From JAENVU01 sp964544295 (GTDB taxonomy: Bacteria > Actinomycetota > Acidimicrobiia > IMCC26256 > JAENVU01), in contig CAZJBJ010000084.1 of assembly GCA_964544295.1 (NCBI GenBank), forward strand, positions 1 to 16,408: 16,408 nucleotides of DNA, in the 5' to 3' direction. Positions 1 to 6,764 of the stretch are shown here, in pieces (positions within the stretch are counted from its first letter, which is position 1; every line of letters starts with the position of its first letter). The notes beneath the pieces are model-generated. The model was not told where the DNA came from. It worked only from the letters and a program-made list of their open reading frames with translations, and searched no databases. A program made the position numbers and the translations under genes.

Positions 1-77
1 GGGTCGGTGCCGATACGGTGACTACACCGAAGCTCACGAAGTGACCCTCGTGTCCGCGTGACGACCCTCCCGAGAGG

Positions 78-95
78 TGTGCCTGCCGGAAACTC
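78..95 (+). repeat. Left terminal inverted repeat of the IS
   Basis: This 18-bp sequence is the reverse complement of 1298-1315 at 16 of 18 positions. It starts with TGT and lies 62 bp upstream of the transposase start. Confidence 0.7.
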
Positions 96-157
96 ATCTG
101 GAACTGTGACCTGCGGTTTCGCGCGCCCGGTACGGCCGTCGGTGGAAGGCTCGGAGG

Positions 158-1099
158 ATGGCACGCTTCTACCATCTCGTCCGATTCGTCGTCGATGCCC
201 TCATCTTGCTCGGCCGAACAGATCGGTCGAAGGACATCGAGATCCTCGTGCTCCGTCACCAGCTCGCGGTGCTTCGCCGCCAGGTCCCCCGGCCGCGCTT
301 CGACCGAACCGACCGTGGTTTCCTGTCCGCGTTGGCGCGGGTGCTCGACCGCGACCGGTGGTCAATGTTTCTGGTGAAGCCCGACACGATCCTCGCGTGG
401 CATCGCCGGCTCGTCGCGAACCGCTGGACCTACCCACACCGGCAGGGCCGACCACCGACTCCACGCGAGATCCACGAACTCGTCGTGCGCTTCGCGGGCG
501 AGAACCCGACGTGGGGCTACCGACGCATCCATGGTGAACTCGCCCGCTTCGGCGTCACCATCGCCGCGTCGACAGTGTGGTCGATCCTCAAGAGCGAGGG
601 CCTCGAGCCATCTCCGGGACGGACCGCCGAAACATGGACCGCATTCCTGCGTTCGCAGGCGGCGGGGATCGTCGCGTGCGACTTCTTCACCGTCGACACC
701 GCGTCGCTGCGGCGCCTCTACGTGTTCTTCTTCATCGAGCTCGACACCCGACGCGTCCACCTCGCCGGCATCACGTCGAATCCGACTGGACCCTGGACCA
801 CTCAAGCCGCCCGGAACCTCCTCATCCACCACAGCAAGCAGATCAGGTTCGTGATCCGAGATGGTGCGGGCCAGTTCACCCGCGCGTTCGATGACGTCTT
901 CGCCGCCGACGGTACCGACGTCATCCGCATCCCACCGCGGACACCCGTCGCAACCGCGTTCGCCGAGCGATGGGTCGGGACCGTGCGACGCGAACTGTGC
1001 GACCGGACCCTCGTCTGGAACCGTCGACACCTCGCGCGACTCCTCGACGAGTACGTCGAGCACTACAACCAGCACCGACCCCATCAATCGCACCGCTAA
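158..1099 (+). CDS. Integrase-core (DDE) transposase, shortened by an in-frame stop
   Basis: The 313-aa product would catalyse cut-and-paste or copy-out transposition of the surrounding IS. It has an N-terminal helix-turn-helix part, roughly residues 30-150 (including RHQLAVLRRQV and the WGYRRIHGEL motif). An RNase H-like rve catalytic domain follows, with D175 (VACDFF), D235 (IRDGAGQF) and E270 (AFAERW) as the likely DDE triad; the last two are 35 residues apart. ATG 158 has a GGAAGG at 144-149 in front of it. The protein stops at TAA 1097-1099 right after NQHRPHQSHR. The same frame continues with a family-typical C-terminus ending in LINEYHAAA at 1201. The TAA sits where relatives usually have a sense codon and is one change from CAA, so the gene is probably a nonsense mutant. 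The catalytic residues are all upstream of the stop, so residual activity is possible. Confidence 0.85.
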   Translation: MARFYHLVRFVVDALILLGRTDRSKDIEILVLRHQLAVLRRQVPRPRFDRTDRGFLSALARVLDRDRWSMFLVKPDTILAWHRRLVANRWTYPHRQGRPPTPREIHELVVRFAGENPTWGYRRIHGELARFGVTIAASTVWSILKSEGLEPSPGRTAETWTAFLRSQAAGIVACDFFTVDTASLRRLYVFFFIELDTRRVHLAGITSNPTGPWTTQAARNLLIHHSKQIRFVIRDGAGQFTRAFDDVFAADGTDVIRIPPRTPVATAFAERWVGTVRRELCDRTLVWNRRHLARLLDEYVEHYNQHRPHQSHR

Positions 1100-1201
1100 C
1101 GCGCACCCGCCGGCGAAGTCGTCGCGTACCGGCCCGGCCAACCGATCCGACGACACCTCCACTGCCACGGACTCATCAACGAGTACCACGCCGCAGCCTG
1201 A
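1100..1201 (+). pseudogene. Severed C-terminal tail of the transposase
   Basis: This is directly in frame with the transposase after the TAA at 1097-1099. It encodes 33 residues running from RAPAGEVVAYRPGQP to GLINEYHAAA and then TGA at 1199-1201. The L-x-x-EY-x-AA ending is typical of this transposase family, so the open frame is an inherited tail, not chance. Confidence 0.7.
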
Positions 1202-1297
1202 ACCACCCCCGACGAGGCCACCAAGAACGCGTCGACGCCGAGCTCAGCGCGCGTACTCCCTACCGCGACCCGACGGCTGCCGTTCCGCAGCGACGAC

Positions 1298-1315
1298 GAG
1301 TCTCCGACAGGCACA
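1298..1315 (-). repeat. Right terminal inverted repeat of the IS
   Basis: This is the partner of the repeat at 78-95, with mismatches at two positions, and it ends in ACA. It lies 96 bp beyond the original stop codon of the transposase (1199-1201). Confidence 0.7.
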
Positions 1316-1429
1316 AGCCGGCATGGACCGCGATGCACCTGCTCCGACGAATACGAACAACTCGTCCGGGTTCGCCACCGGGACCTCCGGTCTCGTCTGG
1401 GCGCGGCGGCGCTCCGTTAGGACCTGCCT

Positions 1430-1942
1430 TCAGGACCGAGCGGAGAGCGCAGCGATGACGTCCTCGATGTACTGCTCGTGCTCGGGACTCAGGAGTGGCT
1501 CGGCGGCGCCAGCGTACGCGGGCACGCTGTCTTGAGCGCTGAAGCTGCGCTGCAGCGCAACGCGCACGGTGTGGCGATCGAGGCCGAGGCTGCGTGCCCA
1601 CGCTGCAACGACGGCGGCGGGTTGTGAGTCGACAGAGTGATCACCGCGCTCGATCGACAACATGGAGTGCGAGTCGATGCCGATGTCAGCCGCGAGCGCA
1701 TCGATGTCGCGTCCGATTGCGCGGCGTTCTGTGAAGAGGACCACTTCGAGCGCTGCCTGTCGGTCGGCAACTCTCTTACTCCCCCGTTGCGCAGCATTGA
1801 CGAGGCGAGATCGCGTGTCCGGCTCGAGCGACTGTCCTTTGTCGAGCAGCGACTCGATTTCGGCTTGGATCTCGGGCGGAAAGATGCTCAATCCGCTTTC
1901 GGAAAGCAGCGCTTCAAGGTTGTCGTCGCGACTCTCAGTCAT
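1430..1942 (-). CDS. XRE-like helix-turn-helix protein, last gene of the ubiquitin-like operon
   Basis: The 170-aa protein has an acidic, leucine-rich N-terminus (about residues 1-60) and a helix-turn-helix region at about 80-125. The segment IDALAADIGIDSHSMLSIERG looks like the recognition part of an XRE/Cro-type fold. A short C-terminal tail follows. No membrane segment is present. Its ATG overlaps the stop of the sigma factor gene (ATGA, 1939-1942), and a GGGGAGG stands about 10 nt upstream, so the two are translationally coupled. Position suggests that it modulates the sigma factor or represses the operon, but a classical zinc-finger anti-sigma signature is absent. The function is inferred from fold and location only. 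Confidence 0.7.
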   Translation of the reverse strand: MTESRDDNLEALLSESGLSIFPPEIQAEIESLLDKGQSLEPDTRSRLVNAAQRGSKRVADRQAALEVVLFTERRAIGRDIDALAADIGIDSHSMLSIERGDHSVDSQPAAVVAAWARSLGLDRHTVRVALQRSFSAQDSVPAYAGAAEPLLSPEHEQYIEDVIAALSARS

Positions 1943-2544
1943 CGGGTGGACACCTCCCCGTGGTCACGCTGTTCGTCAGCGTCGGCGGTGCAGAGTTCGA
2001 GCAGTTGAGGTTCGCGGAGTGCGGCTTCGCGAAGCCGCGTGAGGGCTCGGCTGTGGCGCTTCCTGGCGGAGTCCTCGGAGATAGACAGTCGCGATGCGAT
2101 CTCTGAGTAGCCGAGGCCTTCAGTGGTCCGAAGCGCCACGATGAGTTGATCATCGGGACTGAGCGTTTGGACAGCGCGCCGGAGAGCTTCCAACCGCTCC
2201 GTCGGCGCAGCCGTCTCGGTGGTGGGTGGTGCGGATTCGACGATGTCGGGTTCGAGGGTTCCAGTTACAGGATGCACGCGTCTCCACGCAAGCGTCTGGA
2301 AGCGGATCTGCCCCCGGAACCAAGAGCGGAGTGTTCCCTTGCTCCGGTCGAAGCGGTGAATCGCTCGGACGCCGGCTTCGATCGCGAGCTCGACGATGTC
2401 CTCCCGGGCGGCGTCGGATAGGTCGGGGGCGTGAGCATGTGCGTAGCCGAGAAGGCTTTCGCCGTAGCAGCTCACCAGGAAGGGCGCCGCGCTCGCGTCA
2501 CCGGCGAGAGCTTTGCCAAGAAGCATGGCGTCCAGGTCGTCCAT
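1939..2544 (-). CDS. ECF-type RNA polymerase sigma factor
   Basis: The 201-aa protein has a sigma-70 region 2-like part at about residues 21-90 (including AIHRFDRSKGTLRSWFRGQI). A proline/threonine linker follows, then a region 4 helix-turn-helix at about 118-175 (TLSPDDQLIVALRTTEGLGY, then SEIASRLSISEDSARKRHSR). The start at ATG 2544 is chosen because GGAGGT at 2554-2549 stands 4 nt before it. A longer frame opens at 2646, but it overlaps the peptidase gene and lacks a good ribosome site. It lies 55 bp after the peptidase and overlaps the HTH gene. It probably directs RNA polymerase to the promoter of this same operon, which is inference from linkage. No membrane anti-sigma factor is nearby. 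Confidence 0.88.
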   Translation of the reverse strand: MDDLDAMLLGKALAGDASAAPFLVSCYGESLLGYAHAHAPDLSDAAREDIVELAIEAGVRAIHRFDRSKGTLRSWFRGQIRFQTLAWRRVHPVTGTLEPDIVESAPPTTETAAPTERLEALRRAVQTLSPDDQLIVALRTTEGLGYSEIASRLSISEDSARKRHSRALTRLREAALREPQLLELCTADADEQRDHGEVSTR

Positions 2545-2599
2545 GATCACCTCCAACCTCATACGCGTTCCTGTGACAGGCCTGCTCATTGGGAGCGAA

Positions 2600-4069
2600 T
2601 CACGCTGGTGGCTGCTCCAACGCCGTGTCACCGGTGTACTGGGCAACGCTCGCCACTAGCGGCTGATCCGGAATGCTGCTTTCGCCGATCTGGTCCGTGT
2701 CGGGCGTCCAGGTCCGGAGCGTGCGCGGGATGCGCCATGCGAGCACGTGCGGGTCGCGGCTGTGGTCGGTCGCGTCGATGAGGGCCTCGGCGATCACTGC
2801 GGGCTGTCGTTGCGCGCGTTCGTCCTTGCGGATGGCCTCAACGACCCACATCCAGCGTGGCATCGGGAGCCGCCGGTACAGGGCTGTGATCTCTGGCATG
2901 AAGTCACGATCGGCGAGGAACTGCTTGAACTTGTTCGACCGAACGACGGTGGACCGGAAGCTCACCGTCCGTGCCTTGACCCCTTCGACGATCTCCTGCG
3001 CAGCGGGATGTCTTGACTGGCCGGCGGCCTCAAGCAGGAATTCCCTACCCAGGCTCTCCGCGACCTCGCCGGGAAGAAACACCTTCTGCGGCAAGGGAAC
3101 GATGAGCCACTCCCAAGCACCGTACGCGTCATGAGCGAAGTCTTCGACGACCTGGTATGGGCCAGCCTCGTCGTCTTGTCGGATGAAGTGAATGCGTTCG
3201 TCGGGGGTGTCGGCATCGGCTCGGCGATACCCGACAAGCGTGAAGGCGTGGTGTCCTCCGGCGGCGACGATCACCGGCATGCCGGAGTTGAGGTAGCGAC
3301 AGACGATCCCGGGAATCCGCTCGCCGCTGGGCAGATCCGACGCCTCCCGGCACTTGTATACGAGCGCTGGGAGCCCGAGGGCTCGGCAACCAGCGGCGAG
3401 TTGGTCGACGGTCAGGCCACTAGAGGGAGCTGGGCGGCCCAGGCCGAGGTCGCTCGGGATCAGGTTCGCGATGTCGCCGGAAGTCCACCGTTCTCGACCA
3501 AACGCAAGGTGGTGGTGGTGGGCGGCGACCCAGAGCGTCATGTGCGCGCAGACACCGAGCTGTGCGTCTTGTGCCATGAATGGAGCGCTCAGCACTTCTA
3601 CGGCGCTGCCGAACAGGTTGACGTGTTCGAAGGTCCGGCAGGTGATGTCGGGCAGAAGTCCAGTTGGAGGGCGGAGGGCAACGCGGCCGACGCGCGCGCC
3701 GGCGAGGGGCCTGAGCACGACGAAGCCGAGGTAGGAAGGACTGAGCTGTTCGAAGTCGAGCCACCGGTCAGAGTCCCGCCATGCGTCTGGTGGCGGCGCG
3801 GAGAAGAAGTGGACACGGTGCGCGACGGATGGGTATCGGCGGAACGTTGTCGAGTAGAACCGGCTGTGTTCACTCCGGTAGTCAGGGTCCAGGTATCGGT
3901 ACTCGATGACGGCCATCTGCGCGCCCAGCGAGTACGCCTGCCCAAACACTTCGTGGACAACCCTCGGTCGTGTGCCCTCGTAGTACTGCGTCAACGCGAG
4001 CAGCGCGCCCGTCGGGCGAAGATCGACGATGCGCGCCGGTTCGCTTGGAGTCCACTGCGCGAAGTCCAC
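2600..4069 (-). CDS. Papain-like (C39-like) cysteine peptidase of the ubiquitin-like operon
   Basis: The 489-aa protein has an N-terminal region (1-160) that I do not recognise. A papain-like core follows: Q170-LGV-C174-AHMT gives the oxyanion Gln and nucleophilic Cys, GGHHAFTLVGY supplies the catalytic His (H274, possibly H273), and RQDDE (D299 or D300) gives the third residue. A C-terminal extension of about 160 residues has no obvious family. There is no signal peptide or membrane helix, so it is cytoplasmic. The start is GTG 4069, 8 nt after the 65-aa gene. Placed among Ubl, E2 and E1/JAB genes, it is best read as a deconjugating or target-cleaving protease. It might instead be an effector protease. 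The fold assignment rests on motif spacing only. Confidence 0.72.
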   Translation of the reverse strand: MDFAQWTPSEPARIVDLRPTGALLALTQYYEGTRPRVVHEVFGQAYSLGAQMAVIEYRYLDPDYRSEHSRFYSTTFRRYPSVAHRVHFFSAPPPDAWRDSDRWLDFEQLSPSYLGFVVLRPLAGARVGRVALRPPTGLLPDITCRTFEHVNLFGSAVEVLSAPFMAQDAQLGVCAHMTLWVAAHHHHLAFGRERWTSGDIANLIPSDLGLGRPAPSSGLTVDQLAAGCRALGLPALVYKCREASDLPSGERIPGIVCRYLNSGMPVIVAAGGHHAFTLVGYRRADADTPDERIHFIRQDDEAGPYQVVEDFAHDAYGAWEWLIVPLPQKVFLPGEVAESLGREFLLEAAGQSRHPAAQEIVEGVKARTVSFRSTVVRSNKFKQFLADRDFMPEITALYRRLPMPRWMWVVEAIRKDERAQRQPAVIAEALIDATDHSRDPHVLAWRIPRTLRTWTPDTDQIGESSIPDQPLVASVAQYTGDTALEQPPA

Positions 4070-4077
4070 TGTGGAAC

Positions 4078-4275
4078 TCAGCCGACGTACGACGTGTGAC
4101 CGTCCCTCGCGGCCCGTAGCCGCGCTTCGTCGACGCTTTCCATCTTCTCAAGCACTCGCCGCCGAGCCTCCGCAGACAGGACTTCATGTGCGGGACCGAA
4201 CTCGAAGCCGCTTTGGAGTGGCTCTCCGGGCAGTTCAGAAACCACGTGACTCGCATCACGCTCGCGGTCGGTCAT
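4078..4275 (-). CDS. Small hypothetical protein inside the ubiquitin-like operon (65 aa)
   Basis: The protein begins MTDRERDASHVVSELPGE and has a charged helical second half (LSAEARRRVLEKMESVDEAR). ATG 4275 lies 10 nt after the JAB-E1 stop, and the stop is 8 nt before the peptidase start, so it fits tightly between two clear genes with the same direction. No strong ribosome site is visible, so translation may depend on ribosomes finishing the E1 gene. I do not recognise the family and see no cysteines or membrane segment. It could be an adaptor, a conjugation target or a small inhibitor of the peptidase, but none of these is shown. Confidence 0.6.
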   Translation of the reverse strand: MTDRERDASHVVSELPGEPLQSGFEFGPAHEVLSAEARRRVLEKMESVDEARLRAARDGHTSYVG

Positions 4276-4285
4276 GCGCGGCAGA

Positions 4286-5650
4286 TTAGACAGCTTTAGC
4301 ACCTGAGGCGCGCTCCTGCGCCCGTCGTGGCAGCCGACGAGCGTCGCCGAGGCCCAATAGCCCCGTTTCTCCGCATACATAGCAATCGGGGTCCCGTCGC
4401 ACAGCCGCCGTCGTGACCGATCGTGTCTCCGCCCGGTAGAGCAGCCGGACGGGTTCGATGACGAAGAGGCCGAGCAGCAGATCGAGTGCCTCGGTGACGG
4501 CAAGCGACGCGGCAGCACCGTTGATCGCGACGACTGATGGCGCGGTCACCTCCGATTCGCGCAAGTACCCGCGGCGACGTTCCTTCTCACGTTCAGCGTC
4601 CGTCAAGAACTCCTCGCGCACGAGCGCCGGGTCCAAGATCCCCATGCACTGCAGACACGGCCCGCCCGGCCGGATGACGCGCACGCCGCCACCGGCGCGC
4701 GTGCCATTCGCGGCGGGCTGAATCTCGACACCGAGATCAATCAAAGGAACGAGATACTGCGCTGCGAGTTCCGCAAGCACTGCACGCGACCCATGACCAT
4801 CGGTGCAACAGATCACCAGGTCGGACGAAGCGAGCTGCGCGGCGTCAATGTCGAGAAGCGATGCTGCGACCGTGTCGACGACGAGCTCCGGTCGAATCGC
4901 GTTCGCGGCGCGTGCCAGCACCTCAACCTTCGAACGGCCGACATCGGCGGCGACGGCACCGACGACGCGGTTGAGATTTGTCGCTTCAATGTGATCCGGA
5001 TCGACGAGCACGACCTTCCCGATGCCGAGATGGGCGAGCTGTACGACGACGTGGGAACCAGTGCCCCCGACTCCAACAACCGCAACCGTCGTGTCACGTA
5101 GCGCGCGCTGTCCGCCGTCACCCCATACGAGAACACTGCGGGCGTCACGCTCGTCGACCGCGAGTGGATCGCGTACCGAGGGATGCACGGCGCGACGGGC
5201 GACACGCAACACGAGCCGCTCTGGCACCCCGTCTCTCCACAACCGACCGTCATTGCCATCAGGGCCGAGTATCAGCGCAGCTGCCGGCCGCCCAGTACGG
5301 GACGGCAGCACGCGACCGCACAACTCTCCCTCGGTCCTCAGGTCAAGGCGCGACGCCCGCACGGTCCCGGGAAACGGATGCGAATGACAAACAACGAGCG
5401 TCGCGGCGCGCATCGCGGCACGCTTCGCGATGCGAGCCAACGCGATCGGCGAGATGTCCAAATGCAACCGACCAGACGATGGCTCGAGATCCTCATCCTC
5501 GAGCAGGACGACCTCACGGCAAACGAGTAGCCCTCGGTCCGCACCGCCGGAACCGCAAACCAGAATTGCTGCGTGCTCCGCGTCGTCGGCAAGAAGATGC
5601 GACCGAAGGTCGTCATACTGGGAGGTCGTCATGCGTAGTTCAGCGAACAT
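4286..5650 (-). CDS. JAB metalloprotease - ThiF/E1 fusion of a bacterial ubiquitin-like system
   Basis: The 454-aa protein has two domains. The N-terminal JAB/JAMM peptidase shows E25, then H89-S-H91-P, S100 and D103, the full zinc-peptidase signature. The C-terminal E1/ThiF adenylating domain has the ATP loop GVGGTGS (193-199), D217/D219, and N225-x-N227-R228, followed by zinc-binding pairs C332-x-x-C335 and C423-x-x-C426. It should adenylate the C-terminal Gly of the Ubl encoded at 6014-6271, while the JAB part would remove conjugated Ubl. No cysteine lies between the two CxxC pairs, where catalytic E1 cysteines usually sit. ATG 5650 overlaps the E2 gene by 11 nt and has GAGG 7 nt upstream. 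JAB-E1 fusions next to Multi_ubiq and E2-like genes are known from comparative genomics by Burroughs, Iyer and Aravind. Confidence 0.92.
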   Translation of the reverse strand: MFAELRMTTSQYDDLRSHLLADDAEHAAILVCGSGGADRGLLVCREVVLLEDEDLEPSSGRLHLDISPIALARIAKRAAMRAATLVVCHSHPFPGTVRASRLDLRTEGELCGRVLPSRTGRPAAALILGPDGNDGRLWRDGVPERLVLRVARRAVHPSVRDPLAVDERDARSVLVWGDGGQRALRDTTVAVVGVGGTGSHVVVQLAHLGIGKVVLVDPDHIEATNLNRVVGAVAADVGRSKVEVLARAANAIRPELVVDTVAASLLDIDAAQLASSDLVICCTDGHGSRAVLAELAAQYLVPLIDLGVEIQPAANGTRAGGGVRVIRPGGPCLQCMGILDPALVREEFLTDAEREKERRRGYLRESEVTAPSVVAINGAAASLAVTEALDLLLGLFVIEPVRLLYRAETRSVTTAAVRRDPDCYVCGETGLLGLGDARRLPRRAQERASGAKAV

Positions 5651-6017
5651 CGGCCAACCTCGTGAGAATGAATCGCAAGTAGGTCAGGAGTCGGTCGCGT
5701 GACGGCTGCCAGCTAGCCAGGTGCCACGAGAACCAGAGTGCCGTCGTTCCCAACATGGGCAGCGATTGAGCGCCGCTGTTAGCTGGCTGAGCCCCCGATG
5801 CCAACGTCAGACTGGCATCGGCCCAGAAGCAGTCGGGCTGAGCAGCTGGGTAGCCCACCGGGATCGCGAACCAAATCGGCGTCGTCCTCCGCGACCATCC
5901 TCCGGGCAAGGTGACACTCGGGATGTGCGCGAGAGAGTTGTCCGGACCTTCGATGATCTCTGCTCCGGGGCAGACAGCTACAAGCTCAGCGAGTTCGTCA
6001 TCGCGCACGACATTCAA
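5640..6017 (-). CDS. E2-like ubiquitin-conjugating protein (prokaryotic E2 family E type)
   Basis: The 125-aa protein resembles the Prok-E2_E family. It has LPGGW at 37-41, a GYPAAQPDCFWAD segment at 55-67 that corresponds to the YPxxPP region of E2 folds, and the conserved aromatic block W95-F-S-W98-H99 followed by W103 and D108. Only two cysteines exist, C16 and C63. C63 lies in the PDCF strand, and no cysteine lies at the usual catalytic site further on. The start is TTG 6017, within TTGA overlapping the Ubl stop, so E2 is coupled to Ubl translation; GTG 6008 is the alternative. It would accept Ubl from E1 and pass it to a target. The family call is firm, the chemistry is not. Confidence 0.85.
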   Translation of the reverse strand: MNVVRDDELAELVAVCPGAEIIEGPDNSLAHIPSVTLPGGWSRRTTPIWFAIPVGYPAAQPDCFWADASLTLASGAQPANSGAQSLPMLGTTALWFSWHLASWQPSRDRLLTYLRFILTRLADVR

Positions 6018-6271
6018 CCGAACGTCCCGACAGGAACGTCGTAGAACTTCATGCCCGGTCGTAGATGGAAGGGCTTATCCACCGGAACCCGTTCGTCTTC
6101 GTCAGAACCCGGAACATCAAGGAACACGTGGTTCACACCGGGGAGTCCGGCCAAGGCCAAGATCTCGGCTCCCGTCATGAACTCCGCGGTCGCGAAGAGC
6201 GGGTCGCCGTTTACGAAGATGCGAATGCGCTTGCGGCTGTCCGTCTGGACTGCCGCATCAGTAACGCTCAT
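6014..6271 (-). CDS. Ubiquitin-like modifier (single Multi_ubiq-type domain, C-terminal Gly)
   Basis: The 85-aa protein has a short polar lead (1-14) and one beta-grasp domain of the Multi_ubiq type. Family marks are KRIRIFVNG, AEILALAGLPG and the ending FYDVPVGTFG. It finishes directly in Gly, so no processing is needed before activation. Many relatives carry several tandem domains, but this one has one. ATG 6271 is preceded by GGAGGC (6282-6277) at 5 nt spacing, the best ribosome site in the operon, which fits a modifier made in excess. A longer frame from 6460 lacks such a site. It is the first gene of the operon and should be the substrate of the E1 and E2 genes that follow. Confidence 0.88.
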   Translation of the reverse strand: MSVTDAAVQTDSRKRIRIFVNGDPLFATAEFMTGAEILALAGLPGVNHVFLDVPGSDEDERVPVDKPFHLRPGMKFYDVPVGTFG

Positions 6272-6764
6272 TGGTTGCCTCCAAAGGTTGCGTAGTTGCT
6301 CAACAGCTATACGCGGCGATGTGACACCGACGAGATGCGCCGGAGGTCGGGTCTGCCGCGTTCGAGCCGGAGCCGACCAGCAGCGTCCTAATGGTTCAGT
6401 GCTCGAAGCACGGCATCCCACCAGCCATCCAAGGTCGACCTCACCAACCGACCGGCGCACGATCTAGAACTAGGACTCAACATCCAGCGTCGGCGAGTGC
6501 TGACCGGCCAGCGCCTCGGGACCATCCTCACCCCAAAGGGCGAAGCGGTCGACCCCCATTAGCGTTGACCCGCTATCGGACTCCATCCAGGATCGGGTGT
6601 CCAAAGGAGTCGGTTAACTCCAGGCAAGGCTTTTGGAGGCGGGTTCGGTCGTGACAACGCGGAGATTCGGATACGATACTTGCCGTGCGTATAGGCGTGT
6701 GTCACGCGCCGTCAAATCCCACGCTTCGTCGCCACGATCCAGGCGACAGCTGTGCCAACGCGCT
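6272..6764. other. 493-bp gap upstream of the Ubl operon; probable promoter region and possible gene remnant
   Basis: The segment next to the Ubl start should hold the operon promoter. On the minus strand a TATAGC lies about 40 nt before ATG 6271, and a small inverted repeat GTTG-CT-CAAC (6295-6304) lies just downstream, but neither is a strong match to a known motif. Further out, a plus-strand frame of about 170 bp ends at TAG 6560-6562 with a coding-like bias towards G or C at third positions (…RRRVLTGQRLGTILTPKGE…). It has no start codon and could be the tail of a decayed gene. Confidence 0.4.

Larger units (their letters stand above)
78..1315 (+). mobile_element. Insertion sequence (rve-type, IS481/IS3-like) with 18-bp terminal inverted repeats
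   Basis: The ends are an imperfect inverted repeat: TGTGCCTGCCGGAAACTC at 78-95 and GAGTCTCCGACAGGCACA at 1298-1315. These are reverse complements at 16 of 18 positions and have the TGT...ACA termini usual for IS3/IS481-type elements. The transposase gene fills most of the interior and reads left to right. The length is 1238 bp. I see no convincing target-site duplication: the flanks are ...CGAGAGG on the left and AGCCGGC on the right. That may mean an old insertion or a flank rearranged after insertion. Confidence 0.75.

Noticed and set aside
362..1189. Long minus-strand open frame across the transposase
   Set aside because: It is antisense to a clear DDE transposase, has low-complexity composition, and shows no domain.
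1385..1430. Hairpin after the HTH gene as operon terminator
   Set aside because: GCGCTCCG and CGGAGAGCGC pair only with a bulge and no U-run follows, so support is too weak to list.
3131..4099. 322-codon plus-strand open frame
   Set aside because: It lies opposite the cysteine peptidase, which has catalytic motifs and operon spacing. The plus frame is a by-product of GC-rich third positions.
6014..6460. Longer Ubl form beginning at 6460
   Set aside because: The extra 63 residues are not Ubl-like and no ribosome site precedes them. ATG 6271 has a strong GGAGGC.
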